Below, piece by piece: positions 11,589-22,088 of a stretch of DNA of 27,500 bases. The stretch comes from Tubiluchus corallicola (taxonomy: Eukaryota > Priapulida > Priapulimorpha > Priapulimorphida > Tubiluchidae): the NCBI GenBank assembly GCA_030141605.1, contig JAQGDQ010001648.1:1-27500 (forward strand), written 5' to 3'. The notes under the pieces are model-generated. The model saw nothing but the letters and a program-made list of their open reading frames with translations. It did not search any database and had not been told where the DNA came from. How positions within the stretch are numbered: the stretch's first letter is position 1; each line of letters opens with the position of its first letter. Made by a program: the position numbers and the translations under genes.

Positions 11589-12447
11589 AAGAAAATTGGA
11601 ATGCTTAATTACATCGTCCGCATTCGGTCCAGATAAAGCTTTTTTAAATGAACCTCTCACACGTTGTACGGTTTTCATTTTTCCTTTTGTTTGCAAAATC
11701 AGTATACATGACCACATTACACGCACGCTCCACCAGTTGCCAGTCAAATGCCGCTTTCAATTCAAAATTTTAACTAGACCGTATTTATGACAAAGTCATA
11801 GACTTACGATTCTGCAATATGACCAAAATCGCAACTGCTTACAGTAAAAAAACCTTTGCTGACTTGATCTTTACCTCAAGATCATAATTTTGTTATTGCT
11901 GAATTCTCGGTGCTTGATTACCCACAAAATCCATTCAATTGTAAGCCATTTTAACACTTTCATCTGTCACGTGACCAGGCCACGCCCACTTTTCGAAAAA
12001 TTCTTAGTACACATCTACCATCGACCGCCTACCCACACATGTATAAATATTGACTCCTAGTCCAACACTGTACCAGGAGTTGAGCGACAAAGCCGTTTGC
12101 CCTAATTTTCACATTTTGGCTCCTAACTCGGGACTTTGCTAGACTCCAACGTCCAAAGAAATACTTAATGCACATCTACCCCCGAAGGAGCTAAGTACCT
12201 GTGAAAAAATTTTTGAATTTAACTCAAAGCTCTAGGAGGAGTCGTGCGAGAAAGGGAAAACAGACCGCTGTCCATTGTTTTTGACCCATTGACTCGAGGT
12301 GATTGGTCACCACGTCACTGCCTGTCCCCCACTCTCACGTGTCTACCCACCAGCTTTGATGACTGTAGGTACCATCGCTTTGGAGTTATTCACTCTCATA
12401 GCACCGAAATATTAATAATAAACGGTTCATTTCCAATAAGATTCTAC
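11589..12447. other. no gene recognised
   Basis: About 860 bp without a recognised gene. Open frames at 11514-11790 and 12244-12501 have no familiar motif, and the latter runs into an AAT microsatellite. Confidence 0.5.
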
Positions 12448-12500
12448 TATAATAATAATAATAATAATAATAATAGTGATAATAATAATAATAATAGTTA
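12448..12500 (+). repeat. (AAT)n microsatellite
   Basis: About 50 bp of AAT units with two interruptions. It lies just downstream of the stop codon of the minus-strand gene candidate at 12535-12917. Confidence 0.9.
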
Positions 12501-12534
12501 ATAGTAATTATTACTTAACGACTTAATTAATAGA

Positions 12535-12917
12535 TTATTCAAATATCTTCTTTACCCCTTCAATAACTCCGGATAGTTTGCTGGTAATATCTTCCAACTT
12601 TTTGCTGACGTCATCGTCTTGTATGTCGGGTAATACTGAACGGATAACGTTGATATTACTCGTTGAGTTCGCCCCGTACTTTTCAGTTATTCGGCGCGAA
12701 GCCAAGTCTAACTCCAGAAACCAGATTGACGGAACGGTGCAGCACAGATAAAGGAACACACTGGGACAAAACCTGAAATAAATAAAAAAATTACTCAATC
12801 GATGGCGCCACTGACTATATCATATATAAGATAGAATACGTAAATCCTAATGTACGCCATTACCATTAGACAGAAACGTGTCAATGTAAAAAGGTATAAC
12901 TCTTACAGGCGCGTCAT
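12535..12917 (-). CDS. candidate two-exon small secreted or membrane protein
   Basis: Exon 1 coding part is 12907-12917 (ATG ACG CGC CT), followed by donor GTAAGA at 12906. Exon 2 is 12535-12772, preceded by the acceptor TTTATTTATTTCAG. The 134-bp intron is GT-AG and joins the frames exactly to give 82 residues ending at TAA 12535-12537. Residues 5-26 are hydrophobic (FCPSVFLYLCCTVPSIWFLE), suggesting a signal peptide or membrane anchor. An N-glycosylation sequon NST lies at 39-41. Residues 59-81 show a regular 3-4 spacing of hydrophobic residues (V59, L63, I66, L70, V73, V77, I80), as in an amphipathic or coiled-coil helix. There are no cysteines after residue 15. Upstream, TTTTATAG lies about 30 bases before a possible start region near 12945. 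No AATAAA was seen downstream. I do not recognise the family. The splice join and coherent protein are what the sequence shows; secretion is inferred. Confidence 0.5.
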
Positions 12918-13689
12918 TCAGTTTCAAATCTGCAGTGAGCTTGGTATTCAAGTATGCTTAAAAATTCTATAAAATTCTACGTCTAAAGAACTCTTCAAAT
13001 ACAAAGATTACCACCACACCACAAAAGGTTTATGTTAAAATTCAGTAGCACACCCGCTAAGTCAAACCCATCTACGTGAAGTAGGTTTGGTCACGTATCG
13101 AATTCCAAGCAAGTCAGGTTGTGGATTGCGGAAAAGCAAAGAAAAAGGGCTCTTCGATACCACAAGAACTGTTCAAGTTTAAAACCAATAGAAAAAGGTT
13201 TTATTGCCTCTCTTCCCGAGTAAATTGGAGTGTTGTGATTAAAATTAAAGACCAGTCTGTAAACTAAAATAAAAAAAACAGACCACGATCCCAAAAATAA
13301 TGTGTATTGCACCAAAAATGAAAATTTAATATCGGCACTGACCTACTTTGTAAAGGACCCTTTCATTTTAAGATCTTGCTGCTAATTTTTAGTAAATTAG
13401 GGGGGGATTAAATTTGTGTAGTTCTTGAGATTACTGATTGTAACTCTTGTGGATTTAAATATAGAATTTGGAATTTAATAATGTAATACATTAATTTATC
13501 TGCATTTTTATGTTACTTCACAGGAAACTTGCTGCATTAATAACCTTGATTTTATCACGCACTTCAATACTATTTGTTTAATATCACTGTAAATAATGCA
13601 ATACGCACAAATTAAAAAAACTAATGACAGAATGAGTAACATGTAATATTGTAGAATTCACTCTAATGTCTAGGTAAAATTGTATAATG
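12918..13689. other. no further exon recognised
   Basis: About 770 bp of AT-rich sequence upstream (minus-strand sense) of the small-gene candidate. A 74-codon minus frame at 13091-13315 has no familiar motif and no convincing splice context. The rightmost part leads into the 3' region of a LINE. Confidence 0.5.
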
Positions 13690-13768
13690 TTAGTACAGAT
13701 ATTTTTGCCTGCAAAAAGAGGCTAATAAAGTCTTATCATCATCATAATCATAATCATCATCACGTCCA
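13690..13768 (+). mobile_element. LINE 3' terminus with ATC/AAT tail
   Basis: TTTTTGCCTGCAAAAAGAGG is followed by GCTAATAAAGTCTTATCATC and a short ATC/ATA repeat tail. This arrangement (AATAAAG and then a trinucleotide tail) is typical of the 3' end of CR1/L2-like or RTE-like retrotransposons. No coding part is recognisable upstream, so this is a very short, 5'-truncated copy or an eroded one. Confidence 0.5.
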
Positions 13769-14280
13769 AAGTGCAGCCACGCAGTCCTCAGTCATGAGTC
13801 CTGAACTCGGCTCATCAAAGTCGTCTACTGCGGCGTGACTGCTGCGCCCCAAACATGTATGTTTCATTCTCGTTTATTGCCAAGAATTTGCAATTCTGGC
13901 TATCAGTCGGTTCATCGGCCAGAAATACCATGTGTTTTTTATAGGCAGACATGTTTGTTGTTCAATTTTGCTTGGTAAACATGCGTTTAAAGTCTTGGGT
14001 ATGTTACACTTAATAGCTTAGCCCGAGGTATACACGAGTCACTAGAATAATGAGACTCTAAAGTGGAAGATAGGTGGATTTTTCTAAGTATGTTCCCCTT
14101 TCCAGTTCTGCTATTACATATAAGTTATGCTACTTAGCATTATGGTTACCTGCTTGAAGACTTCTGTAACTGAAGAAAGAAAATTCTTGATAATTTAAAA
14201 TATTCTGATAAATGAAGTGACAAGTTTAAAAATGATTTCCTGTACAACTGTTTTTTAAAAATGCGATAGTCTTCAAATAG
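13769..14280. other. no gene recognised
   Basis: About 510 bp without a recognisable gene, RNA or repeat. Confidence 0.55.
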
Positions 14281-14745
<465 letters not shown>

Positions 14746-14866
14746 AAAAGCCGTAGGGACCAGGGTGGCAAGGGGTGTGGCTAGGTTTGTGAGAAAGAAG
14801 GTTTGTTTGTTTTACACCTTAGCGAAAAATTGAAACGTAAAGTGGCATTTTGTAATAACAAATCCT

Positions 14867-15030
14867 TCTCCTCTCCCTCCTCTCTCTTTCTCTTTCTCTC
14901 CATCTCTCTCTCCCTCTCTCTTTCTCTTTCTTTCTCTCTCCTCTCTCTCTGCCCCATTCTCTCTCTCCCTCTCTCTTTCTCTTTCTTTCTCTCCCTCTCC
15001 CTCTCTCTCCCTCTCTCTTTCTCTTTCTCT

Positions 15031-15086
<56 letters not shown>

Positions 15087-15094
15087 TTCATACC
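14867..15094 (+). repeat. (CT)n tract, opposed to the preceding GA tract
   Basis: About 230 bp of imperfect CT with CCC and TTT interruptions and recurring TCTCTTTCTCTTTC blocks. With the GA tract 120 bp upstream it forms an inverted purine/pyrimidine pair. Ser/Leu-rich frames across it are artefacts. Confidence 0.9.
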
Positions 15095-15737
15095 CTCCAC
15101 TTCCCTTTTAAATCTGACACTTCATTTATTACTCCAATAACTATTGTGTATTAAAATTAGCGTGGTGAATACAGCAGGCTACATGTCTAGAATATAATAC
15201 GCTTCTTTCATTGCCAGCATAAGAAGCCACGTTAATTAACTAACAGCTTATGAATGCAAAGTGTCGATTCTGGTGGGCAAGCCAAGATGTCCGGCAGATG
15301 CTCGTCTACATATAAACTAGAAAACAAGTCGATGTACTAGAAGACAAGGAGTTCCTTATGCCGCCTCTTGCACATTTTTCTCACAGGACTCACACCACAT
15401 TTATATCTTTATGAGAATTCCCTACATTCACCACGCGCAGTTGGTGTCCAGCGCTTACACGGCTCTTAATTACGCATAGCTCGCCGTTTCCGGCAATCAA
15501 ACGTCTAGCGATTTTTTCAAGACCTAGAAAAAGCCACTAACCGTGACGTCATCTCTGAAAATAAGTCAAAATGTTTCGACAAAAAACTTTATAATTGCGG
15601 TTCTCGCCTAGCGAGATTGCCTACAAAATCTATCATAATTGCGTCCTTGGCAAATGGCAATGGCAGAAAGCATTGAAACACCGCAGACCGACAGCTGGAA
15701 TTCAACAGATTTGTTTACTTCTTTCTAAATCAGGGCT
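15095..15737. other. no gene recognised
   Basis: About 640 bp without a gene. A perfect TGACGTCA lies at 15544-15551. Nothing else was recognised. Confidence 0.55.
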
Positions 15738-16018
15738 TTAGAAATGAGCTGTCGAACGTGTGCAGTTCGTCACAAACTAACACATCTGAATGCAGAGGTA
15801 CAGCACAAGTTTTTTGTGCAATGCGTTTTCGAAATGCATAGGCTAGTGCCAGTCTAAGTATCGAACGGAGAAGTGCATGTAACAATGAAGAACTAGTAGC
15901 GCGGTAATAATTCTTTCACCTAAGTCATTTTTGAAAAAATACTACGTTTTCTTTCAATACTTTAAAGAGGGGGTTGTTTTGACCTACAGTTTAAGCTTGG
16001 GTCCGGTTTTGCTTCAAA
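15738..16018 (+). mobile_element. family-B MITE, right part (B4)
   Basis: This matches the right half of the element at 6787-7569, from GAACGTGTGCAGTTCGTCAC to TTTAAGCTTGGGTCCGGTTT. Its terminus abuts the kinase exon fragment that starts at about 16029, so the MITE supplies the apparent upstream intron sequence. Confidence 0.7.
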
Positions 16019-16028
16019 TGTTATGCAG

Positions 16029-16150
16029 AATCGGCCGCCGAAGTGTTGAAGGAGGCATTCGACAAGAACCATTTTGATTCGTACAAGATGGCCGACATGT
16101 ATTCACTTGGACTCGTTCTGTGGGAGATGAGTAGAAGGTGCAGCTAGGAG
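16029..16150 (+). pseudogene. BMP/activin type I receptor kinase exon fragment
   Basis: From 16040 the plus frame reads [32 protein letters not shown] and RRCS, then TAG (16145-16147). This corresponds to subdomains VIII-IX of the type I TGF-beta superfamily receptor Ser/Thr kinases: the APEVL motif, the N.NHF..Y.MADMYS.GL..WE..RRC block and the catalytic-loop-stabilising Asp of MAD. The NHF and MADMYS forms resemble BMP type I receptors (ALK3/6) more than ALK4/5. The segment is bounded by TTATGCAG on the left and GTAAGC at 16151. The residues before EVL (AESAA) do not preserve the usual RYMAP. One missing base before TAG would explain the stop, since relatives continue with a small residue and GG. 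It is either a decayed exon or an exon with a sequence error; no other receptor exon was found in the window. Confidence 0.7.
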
Positions 16151-16273
16151 GTAAGCTGCATGACTGAAAATTTGTTTGCATATCTGTCTTTACTTTTGTT
16201 ACTATTTCTGTTGTTACTTTTAAAATGATATTATCACAGAACGTGGCTTGAAAATGGAAAAAAATTAATATTT

Positions 16274-16725
<452 letters not shown>

Positions 16726-16830
16726 AAAACTTGTAACTTGTTTAATTTTCAACATTCACAACATTTCATTAATATTTTATCCACTGCATGTCTATATAGA
16801 ATTTTAAAAACATGTAATTAAATTTCTTAC

Positions 16831-17039
16831 TAGCATCATTAGTGTTGCTTTAAGGCCTTTGCTGCTTGGACTCCTACCAAGAACCTTCCTTGCTGGTGTC
16901 ACAAGTTTTATATAAAGGCAATTGAGAGCTTTGAAACAATGAATGGATTCATATCTTGCGTGGGAAACCCTGCACGTTCTTATCATAGAAACATTTACAG
17001 CTTCATAAATATCCACTTCTTGAGAAGGAAGCCATCTGT
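16831..17039 (-). other. possible exon, unrecognised
   Basis: On the minus strand a 209-bp segment lies between a possible acceptor (TTTTCTGGCCAG) and a donor GTAAGA at 16830. The frame is open across it for 69 codons and reads RWLPSQEVDIYEAVNVSMIR ... KLVTPARKVLGRSPSSKGLK ... TLMML. Composition looks protein-like (few low-complexity runs), but I do not recognise the product and no neighbouring exon was found. It could equally be a relic of a transposon gene. Confidence 0.25.
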
Positions 17040-17226
17040 CTGGCCAGAAAATCGGGGTTTATACTTCCGAAATACACACAGGAAAAGTAATTAAATTTAT
17101 AGTAATTAACCTTATACTTCAGTATTACCATGAATCTACGTTTATGGTGCATCAATGCATTATTTATTTCCACCGATTCGATTAAATATTTGAATAATAT
17201 AACATATTCGAGTTTCTTAACCTATA

Positions 17227-17655
17227 TTGTTGGCATCCTTCTGTCTCGGAAGACAATGGAGTGTGCGCCAAGAGAGTCAGTTATTGATCAAATTGATGGA
17301 GCTGCAGCGTCGACTGTGGCTGAGCAGTCCGATCCATGAACCTCTGGAGTGGCTTCTCCAGGGCGCACGCCTGGGCAAGGTGTATGGAGATCCTGAGTTG
17401 CCCAGACAACAGGTACCCCCTCTCTTCCTTCTTGGTGTAGTTCAAAGGAAAGCGGAGCGATACGTTTGGCACCAGGTTGGCTGCAGGAACATGCTGCACT
17501 GGTCCGCCTTCGGGGCTCCACTCCTGATTTGGAAGGTTTACTCCTCTACACATGGCCGTTGGGTCACTTGACCTCCTCCGCCCTCTAGCCGTTGGCTGCT
17601 TGTGCAGCTCCTCCGCCTAGTGTTGAGATACAGTGTGGGCATCCCTACAACTATA
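17227..17655 (-). mobile_element. 5'-truncated copy of the 5S-headed SINE
   Basis: Read on the minus strand, it matches the body and 3' end of the SINE at 23108-23561, ending in CCGAGACAGAAGGATGCCAA CAA at 17227. It contains about 60 bp that the 23108 copy lacks (the region of GAGCTGCAGC and CTCTGGAGTGGCTTCTCCAG). The homology stops at about 17655, at the boundary with the 5S-derived head, so the 5S part is missing. Loss of the 5' part with a fixed 3' end is the usual pattern of retrotransposition. Open frames across it are not considered genes. Confidence 0.75.
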
Positions 17656-18114
17656 AGAGACTCGAATATGTTACAGTATCGACACGTTTAATGTGTACGG
17701 CGCCACCCGTGACAAAAAGCTGAATACCATCACGATAAAATAGACCTTTAATTTCTGTTGCTTGAATGACGTCATTGGTGGAAGAAGCTCGTTCAAAATG
17801 AGAAAACGCAAGAGTGAAACGATCGTGACTTTTACTAATTTAATAAGTAAAATTTAGTTAATAATAATAATTATTATTATAAAGTAATAATAAGTTTAAT
17901 TTTATAACTGATTTTACTAATTACACGAGGCGCTTATCACACTTTCATTATTAAAATTCTTCTAACATTTTTCACGGACATCCAAATAAGCCCAACTTCC
18001 CAGGAGTGTTGACCTTTCCTTTAATTCTGCAAGCAAAGTTAAAAATCAAATCTTCTAACTCAAATTTATAAACAGATTTTTAGTACAATGTAGGCTTACA
18101 GTTTTATTTGTTGT
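17656..18114. other. no gene recognised
   Basis: About 460 bp without a gene. A TGACGTCA immediately followed by an inverted CCAAT box (TGACGTCATTGG) lies at 17767-17778. A small AAT/ATT palindrome is at about 17860-17880. Confidence 0.5.
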
Positions 18115-18665
18115 AATAGGTACGTCGAACTGCTTTAGGCAAAACTAGAATTGCATATGAGCGTTCATAAGTGTTCAGTCTTCATGCAAGACGGAGCTCC
18201 TTGGCACAGATCGAAGGTGACCACCAATTTCCTCAGGGAGAAGAACATCGCCGTACTTGAATGGCCTGGAAACAGTCCAGACCTCAATCCGATAGAGAAT
18301 CTCTGGGAGATACTGAAGGATAAGATGGCAGACAGGCAGCCATCAAGTGCTGAAGACTTGCGAAGAGTTATCAGGGACGTTTGGGTTAAAGAAATTACTT
18401 CCGAGTACTGCCAAAACCTAATTTCCAGTATGCCTCTTAGAATGAAGGCAGTGATTGACAACTTCGGCGGCCATACAAAGTACTAAAATGTTCAAGGACT
18501 GTGACTATTTTTGGATAAAATCATACAAACTATGCTGTAGTATATTTTCCTAGAAGAATAAATGAATAGTTTTTAGATGGAACCGTGTTAAACGATGGTT
18601 TTGTCAATTTTCATGAAAAAAATCACTTTGATCTTAAACTTTTGCAAACTGATACAGATCCGCCA
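18115..18665 (+). pseudogene. Tc1-type transposase remnant (DD34E end)
   Basis: The frame from 18115 reads NRYVELL, then an in-frame TAG (18136-18138), then continues to TAA at about 18484 with MQDGAPWHRSKVTTNFLREK, VLEWPGNSPDLNPIENLWEI and a C-terminus NFGGHTKY. This is the last third of a Tc1/mariner-type DDE transposase. The second catalytic Asp is at 18190 (QDGAPWH) and the Glu at 18295 (NPIENLW); 34 residues lie between them, the Tc1 spacing. The N-terminal DNA-binding domain and the first catalytic Asp are absent. About 180 bp of 3' sequence follows, with AATAAATG at about 18558 and a possible terminal repeat TTTTGCAAACTGATACAG near 18645-18665; the exact end was not fixed. It is a truncated, inactive copy. 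Confidence 0.9.
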
Positions 18666-18755
18666 CCAAAAAATTCCTTCACCAAAGATCCGCCCTCTAA
18701 CAGTTTAATTCATGAAAATTCACGTTGCATGATTATCTTTGCCGTGTACTGCTAA

Positions 18756-18932
<177 letters not shown>

Positions 18933-19069
18933 ACGAACAGCTACTGTATAACACATGCTACTTGATCACGTGACTGCTGAATAACCAATCACCTTCGTTG
19001 TGTAATTTTGAGCGTCACGCTGTTGAATCAGACCTCTGCTATGTAAACCCGATACAAGATAAGCGGAAT

Positions 19070-19189
19070 GTCTACGGCCATATCACGTTGAAAACACCGG
19101 TTCTCGTCTGATCACCGAAGTTAAGCAACGTAGAGCCTGGTTAGTACTTGGATGGGTGACCGCCTGGGAATACCAGGTGCAGTAGGCTT
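19070..19189 (+). rRNA. 5S ribosomal RNA
   Basis: A full-length 120-nt 5S rRNA gene. It starts GTCTACGGCCATATCACGTT and ends CAGTAGGCTT, whose terminal bases can pair with the 5' end to form helix I. The internal control region is present: box A around GTTAAGCAACGTAG (nt 51-64), the intermediate element TGGTTAG (nt 69-75) and box C GGATGGGTGACCGCCTGGG (nt 81-99). Immediately downstream the plus strand has TTTT and then TTTTTT (19188-19199), which serve as a Pol III terminator. No second 5S copy lies in tandem. It could be a dispersed functional gene or a perfect retropseudogene; sequence alone favours an intact gene. The RNA would join the large ribosomal subunit. Confidence 0.93.
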
Positions 19190-19696
19190 TTCGTTTTTTC
19201 ATTTTAAATAGAAAAACTTGTACTGCATAAACTATTTTCCAAATTTTCTCAAACTCATAGTTTTTGCCCTCAAATCTGGCATGAAAATATAGATTTCCTG
19301 CAGTGTTTCATTGTACATGAACAATGTCTATGGGGTTTTTTATGCAAGTTTGGTTATTGAGATCTACAGTTTCTCCTGAAAATCGTGTATTCCCTGATTC
19401 CCACTCGTATCAAAGGACCGTTAAACAGACTAAATCCTTTATTCTCGGGCAGATGTAAGTTCAAGCGTCTAAATCTTGTTAATTTTCTCTTTTTCTGAAA
19501 AATAAAAACAAACAAACAGTATTGCTTCAGGCTCAAACTGAGTAGAACAGTATGGTTGTTGTTTGCTTTCTCGTAGGCAAAGGGTTAAGGCTGTCAAAAC
19601 GCTGTCCAAACATCCGATTTCTCCGTATAGGATTTTTCATCGTATGTAGTGTTCATTCCTCAATGAATCTTCTTTCAGTGAGACTAAAGCATTGCT
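19190..19696. other. no gene recognised
   Basis: About 500 bp downstream of the 5S gene. Apart from the T-rich terminator nothing is recognised, and there is no SINE body attached to this 5S copy. Confidence 0.6.
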
Positions 19697-20055
19697 ACAA
19701 GTTTTACTACAAGATTACATTAGACATTAGTAACATTTACAGTAAGAATAGACTATAACTACACAAGCTGACAAGTTTTACTACAAGATTACATTAGACA
19801 TTAGTAACATTTACAGTAAGAATTGACTCTACCTACACAAGCTGACAAGTTTTACTGCAAGATCACATTAGACATTAGTAACATTTACAGTAAGAATAGA
19901 CTACAACTACACAAGCTGACAAGTTTTACTACAAGATTACATTAGACATTAGTAACAATTGCAGTAAGAATTGACTATAACTACACAAGCTGACAAGTTT
20001 TACTACAAGATTACATTAGATATTAGTAATATTTAAAGCAAGAATTGACTATACT
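19697..20055 (+). repeat. 74-bp minisatellite, 4.8 copies
   Basis: Units start at 19697, 19771, 19845, 19919 and 19993, an exact 74-bp period with few substitutions. Each holds ACAAGTTTTACTACAAGATT and ACATTTACAGTAAGAAT. A further partial unit, ATTAGATATTAGTAACATTT and onward, appears at 20607-20638 after about 550 bp of unrelated sequence and GA repeat. One unit also occurs at 1191-1265. Confidence 0.95.
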
Positions 20056-20568
<513 letters not shown>

Positions 20569-20640
20569 GCAGTATGTTCGCATAAACCAAAAAAATATTA
20601 CCTTAATTAGATATTAGTAACATTTACAGTAAGAATTGTC

Positions 20641-21380
20641 TTCGTATGTCTTCCTATTGAAAACCCTGCTGTACTGTTAAATATTATCTGCAGTTTAATT
20701 CTTTACAACGTCAAAGCAAGTCTTCAGACGAATAAGTCTACTTTGCTAAACTGTTCTTAAAAACTGCCTTATAAACAGCACTGTTTTGAGAAAAATCAAA
20801 ATTAGTTTATGCTCTTTGTAAAGTGCTGTGTAACAAAACGTAGATTAGCTATCTCGTTTTCAATAAATAAAACTGGGTCGTGCAACGTTTGCTTTCCCGA
20901 CTATCATAAATTCCGACAGCTTAGTATAAACTGGGGAATAAAACAAAATGACAAAGGCTTTCACCGGGAAAGCACGGAAATCACGTGACGGTCTCACATC
21001 ACCAGTAATATTTGCAGTACTCTCCGTGCACTTAACCGGGCACTCTAGTCTTGCGCAGCAGCCTACATCAATTCTGCACGTATATTATTGCTTTTAGTAG
21101 CCCAACCTCGTGCAGATACTGCGTGGATATTGAAATATGTGACCACGTGAGCGCATACCAGCAAATTCGAGACAATAGTTAGTGTTGACCGAAAGCCAAG
21201 AAATTGCTATTGACGGAAACATGAATAAAATAACACGAGAATTAATAAATGTCTTGTTTCTTTGAATGGTTAGTCAGTTTTGGCTTCCGACAACTGAGTA
21301 CAAATGAAAAAGAGATTGAAATCTGCAGTATGCAGTTTGCAGGAGTCTAGCTAAATAGAATGAAAAAACATTATTTTAGG
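20641..21380. other. no gene recognised
   Basis: About 740 bp without a recognisable gene, RNA or repeat. Confidence 0.55.
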
Positions 21381-21506
21381 GAAGCATAAGGAAACGTAGC
21401 AAAGCGTAGGGAAGCATAAGGAAGAGAAACAAAGCGTGGGAAAGCATAAGGAAACGTAGCAAAGCGTAGAAAAGCATAAGGAAGCGTAGCAAAGCGTAGG
21501 GAAGCA
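21381..21506 (+). repeat. 30-bp tandem repeat, four copies
   Basis: Units start at 21381, 21411, 21441 and 21471, each of the form RAAGCATAAGGAARCGTAGC AAAGCGTAGG, with a partial fifth copy. Each unit has two half-repeats of about 15 bp. Frames across it (FATLPYASLR-like) are artefacts. Confidence 0.9.
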
Positions 21507-21632
21507 AATACAGACAGTGGCCGTAGTATCTTATTATCAATAAGAAAATTACAGTACGTCAATAATATTACAAAAATAGGCGCGGAGTTAGAAAAAAGGG
21601 AAGGAGTTTAGAATTCCCCACACAAGTTAAAT

Positions 21633-21708
21633 GCCCTAACCCTAACCCCAGCCCTAGCCCTAGCGCTAGCCCTAACTCAACCCTAAACCCATCACTAACC
21701 CTAACCCT
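21633..21708 (+). repeat. degenerate interstitial telomere-like (CCCTAA)n
   Basis: About 76 bp of CCCTAA units and variants CCCTAG, CCCCAG, CCCATC, with exact CCTAACCCTAACCC at the left and CTAACCCTAACCC at the right. It corresponds to TTAGGG on the minus strand, the telomere repeat of most animals outside arthropods and nematodes. Confidence 0.8.
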
Positions 21709-21754
21709 TGACGCACACTCCATTGTCTTCCGAGACAGAAGGATGCCAACAACA
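21709..21754 (+). mobile_element. 3' end of the 5S-headed SINE
   Basis: CGCACACTCCATTGTCTTCC followed by GAGACAGAAGGATGCCAACAA matches the last 45 bp of the SINE copies at 17227 and 23108, here on the plus strand. The 5' truncation point coincides with the end of the telomere-like block. The tail runs into AC and AT repeats. Confidence 0.75.
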
Positions 21755-21799
<45 letters not shown>

Positions 21800-21840
21800 G
21801 GTGATGATGACATATACAATACATATATATATATATATAC
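21755..21840 (+). repeat. (AC)n/(AT)n microsatellite
   Basis: A short AC run and two AT runs (about 21766-21797 and 21825-21840) form the tail of the truncated SINE copy. Confidence 0.85.
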
Positions 21841-22088
21841 ATCAACGTCGCCGTGGTCGTCATCATCATCGTTATCACCTCGTAAACTTCATTTTCATCG
21901 TCACCGTCAGTAAGTTAATAAGAAAGAAAAAGCTCTTTTATTTTCGTAAAAAAAGTTTCCATTCTCCATGGCTACTTTACAATTAAGAAGAAGAAATTGA
22001 GACCAATACTCAAACAGGTTAATTTATATTTCAATTTAAAATACAGCTACTAATAAACTTACTAATAAACTATCAAACAGAACATCTA

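Noticed and set aside
13091-13315. Upstream exon of the small gene on the minus strand
   Set aside because: The frame shows no conserved motif and no donor that would join it to the exon ending at 12907; the ATG at 12917 already gives a complete protein.
17227-17571. Protein gene in the 114-codon plus frame and overlapping minus frames
   Set aside because: The region is a copy of a dispersed SINE found three times in the window; the copies differ by indels that shift all frames.
21633-21708. True chromosome end
   Set aside because: The block is short and degenerate and is followed by more than 5 kb of other sequence, so it is interstitial.
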